From Parietaria judaica (Eukaryota > Streptophyta > Magnoliopsida > Rosales > Urticaceae), in the NCBI GenBank assembly GCA_954871525.1, contig OX940869.1:20054001-20118000 (forward strand): DNA of 64,000 nucleotides. Direction: 5' to 3'. The notes under the pieces were generated by a model that saw only the letters and a program-made list of their open reading frames with translations, did not search any database and was not told the origin of the DNA. A program made the translations under genes and the position numbers. Positions 63,663 through 64,000 of this stretch are shown here, one piece after another; positions within the stretch are counted from its first letter, which is position 1; each line of letters begins with the position of its first letter.

Positions 63663-64000
63663 GCTCAATACAATCAATATAGTATAAAAAGAAGGGATAT
63701 GTAATATCTATGTTTCGGCACCTATTTCAATTTTGAACGAACTCTTACGCGAAAGTAAGCAATTAGAGCCCAATATTCTTTAAGACTTTAAACTTGTTTG
63801 TTTTTTTGGGCTCAATACAAATAATATAGTCTATAAAGAAGGTATATGGAATAATATATATGTTTGGGCACCGTTTTTGACTTCCAGTGAACTCGTACGC
63901 GAAATTAAGCTATTAGACCCCAAGATTCCTTAAGTCAACAAATTTGTTTGTTTATTGGGCTCAATACAATTAATATAGTATATAAAGAATGGATATGGAG
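63663..64000. repeat. 10-mer HOR, copy 5 (partial, cut by window end)
   Basis: The TGTAATATC and GTTTGGGCACC monomers and the start of the third are present before the window ends. The array continues beyond the window. Confidence 0.85.

Larger units (their letters stand above)
35719..64000. repeat. Array 2: ~150-bp satellite, ~189 tandem monomers
   Basis: A continuous head-to-tail array with a 149-151 bp period, measured from successive GCTCAATAC motifs (36133, 36282, 36432, 36582, 36731, 36881, 37032). Landmarks in order are GGGCTCAATACAA, TATATAAAGAAGG, ATATGGA, GTTTCGGCACC, GAACGAACTCTTACGCGAAA, TAAGCTATTAGAGCCC, CTTTAAGAC or CCTTAAGAC, and CCAAACTTGTTTG. Two monomer types alternate. No insertion of unrelated sequence is seen up to the window end. 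The family is not recognised. The 150-bp unit is close to the length of DNA in one nucleosome core; whether that matters here is inference. Confidence 0.97.

Noticed and set aside
1..64000. CRISPR array
   Set aside because: Repeat units are contiguous with no unique spacers, and units of 150 and 361 bp are far too long.
1..64000. rRNA spacer or tRNA-derived repeat
   Set aside because: No rRNA gene segment, no pol III B-box-like GGTTCGANTCC and no cloverleaf was seen in either monomer.

Overview
This 64-kb window contains no recognisable gene. It is satellite DNA made of two unrelated-looking, AT-rich tandem arrays joined at one clean junction. Array 1 (1-35718) has 99 head-to-tail copies of a ~361-bp monomer; the last copy is cut short. 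Array 2 (35719-64000) has about 189 head-to-tail copies of a ~150-bp monomer. All copies within an array have the same orientation. I saw no transposon, no unique spacer and no RNA gene. The organism is a eukaryote, and the setting suggests centromeric or pericentromeric heterochromatin. I do not recognise either satellite family, so I give no clade. Many class differences fall at CpG and look like CpG decay, which hints at a germline with cytosine methylation.

Array 1. I sorted the monomers into variant classes and use these names below. S: TTTAATG box, CTTGG, TTTTTCAG, 360 bp. P: GTTTTAAAT or similar, ACACTAATG. G1: GCCGCG box, AATAGAGC. G2: GCCGCG box, AAGAGAGC, AATTAAGG. G3: GCCGCG box, AAGCCAATAT, TTGTTCTCG. 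Q: TTATTGAGC, mostly GCGCTCC. They are ordered into several short-lived higher-order repeats (HORs): 4-mers S-P-G1-G2 (1-2887 and 15174-18059), a 5-mer tandem duplication (2166-5778), G3-Q dimers (5779-7947), a 5-mer G1-G3a-Qa-G3b-Qb with one 3-mer deletion derivative (7948-14451), dimers (20229-23116), a trimer pair (23479-25642) and a 7-mer pair (29977-35029).

Array 2. Monomers alternate between two types, giving a ~299-bp dimer. Dimers group into ~598-bp tetramers, and tetramers build HORs whose size changes along the array: a 19-monomer edge unit, a 26-mer (an 18-mer with an internal 8-mer duplication), an 18-mer, a transitional 18-mer, four 12-mers, one 8-mer deletion unit, one variant 10-mer, then four regular 10-mers and a partial copy. 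The HOR sizes can be derived from one another by gain or loss of defined blocks of 2, 4 or 8 monomers, so the window preserves a readable history of unequal exchange.

The short ORFs of 62-72 codons are by-products of the repeats and are not annotated as genes.
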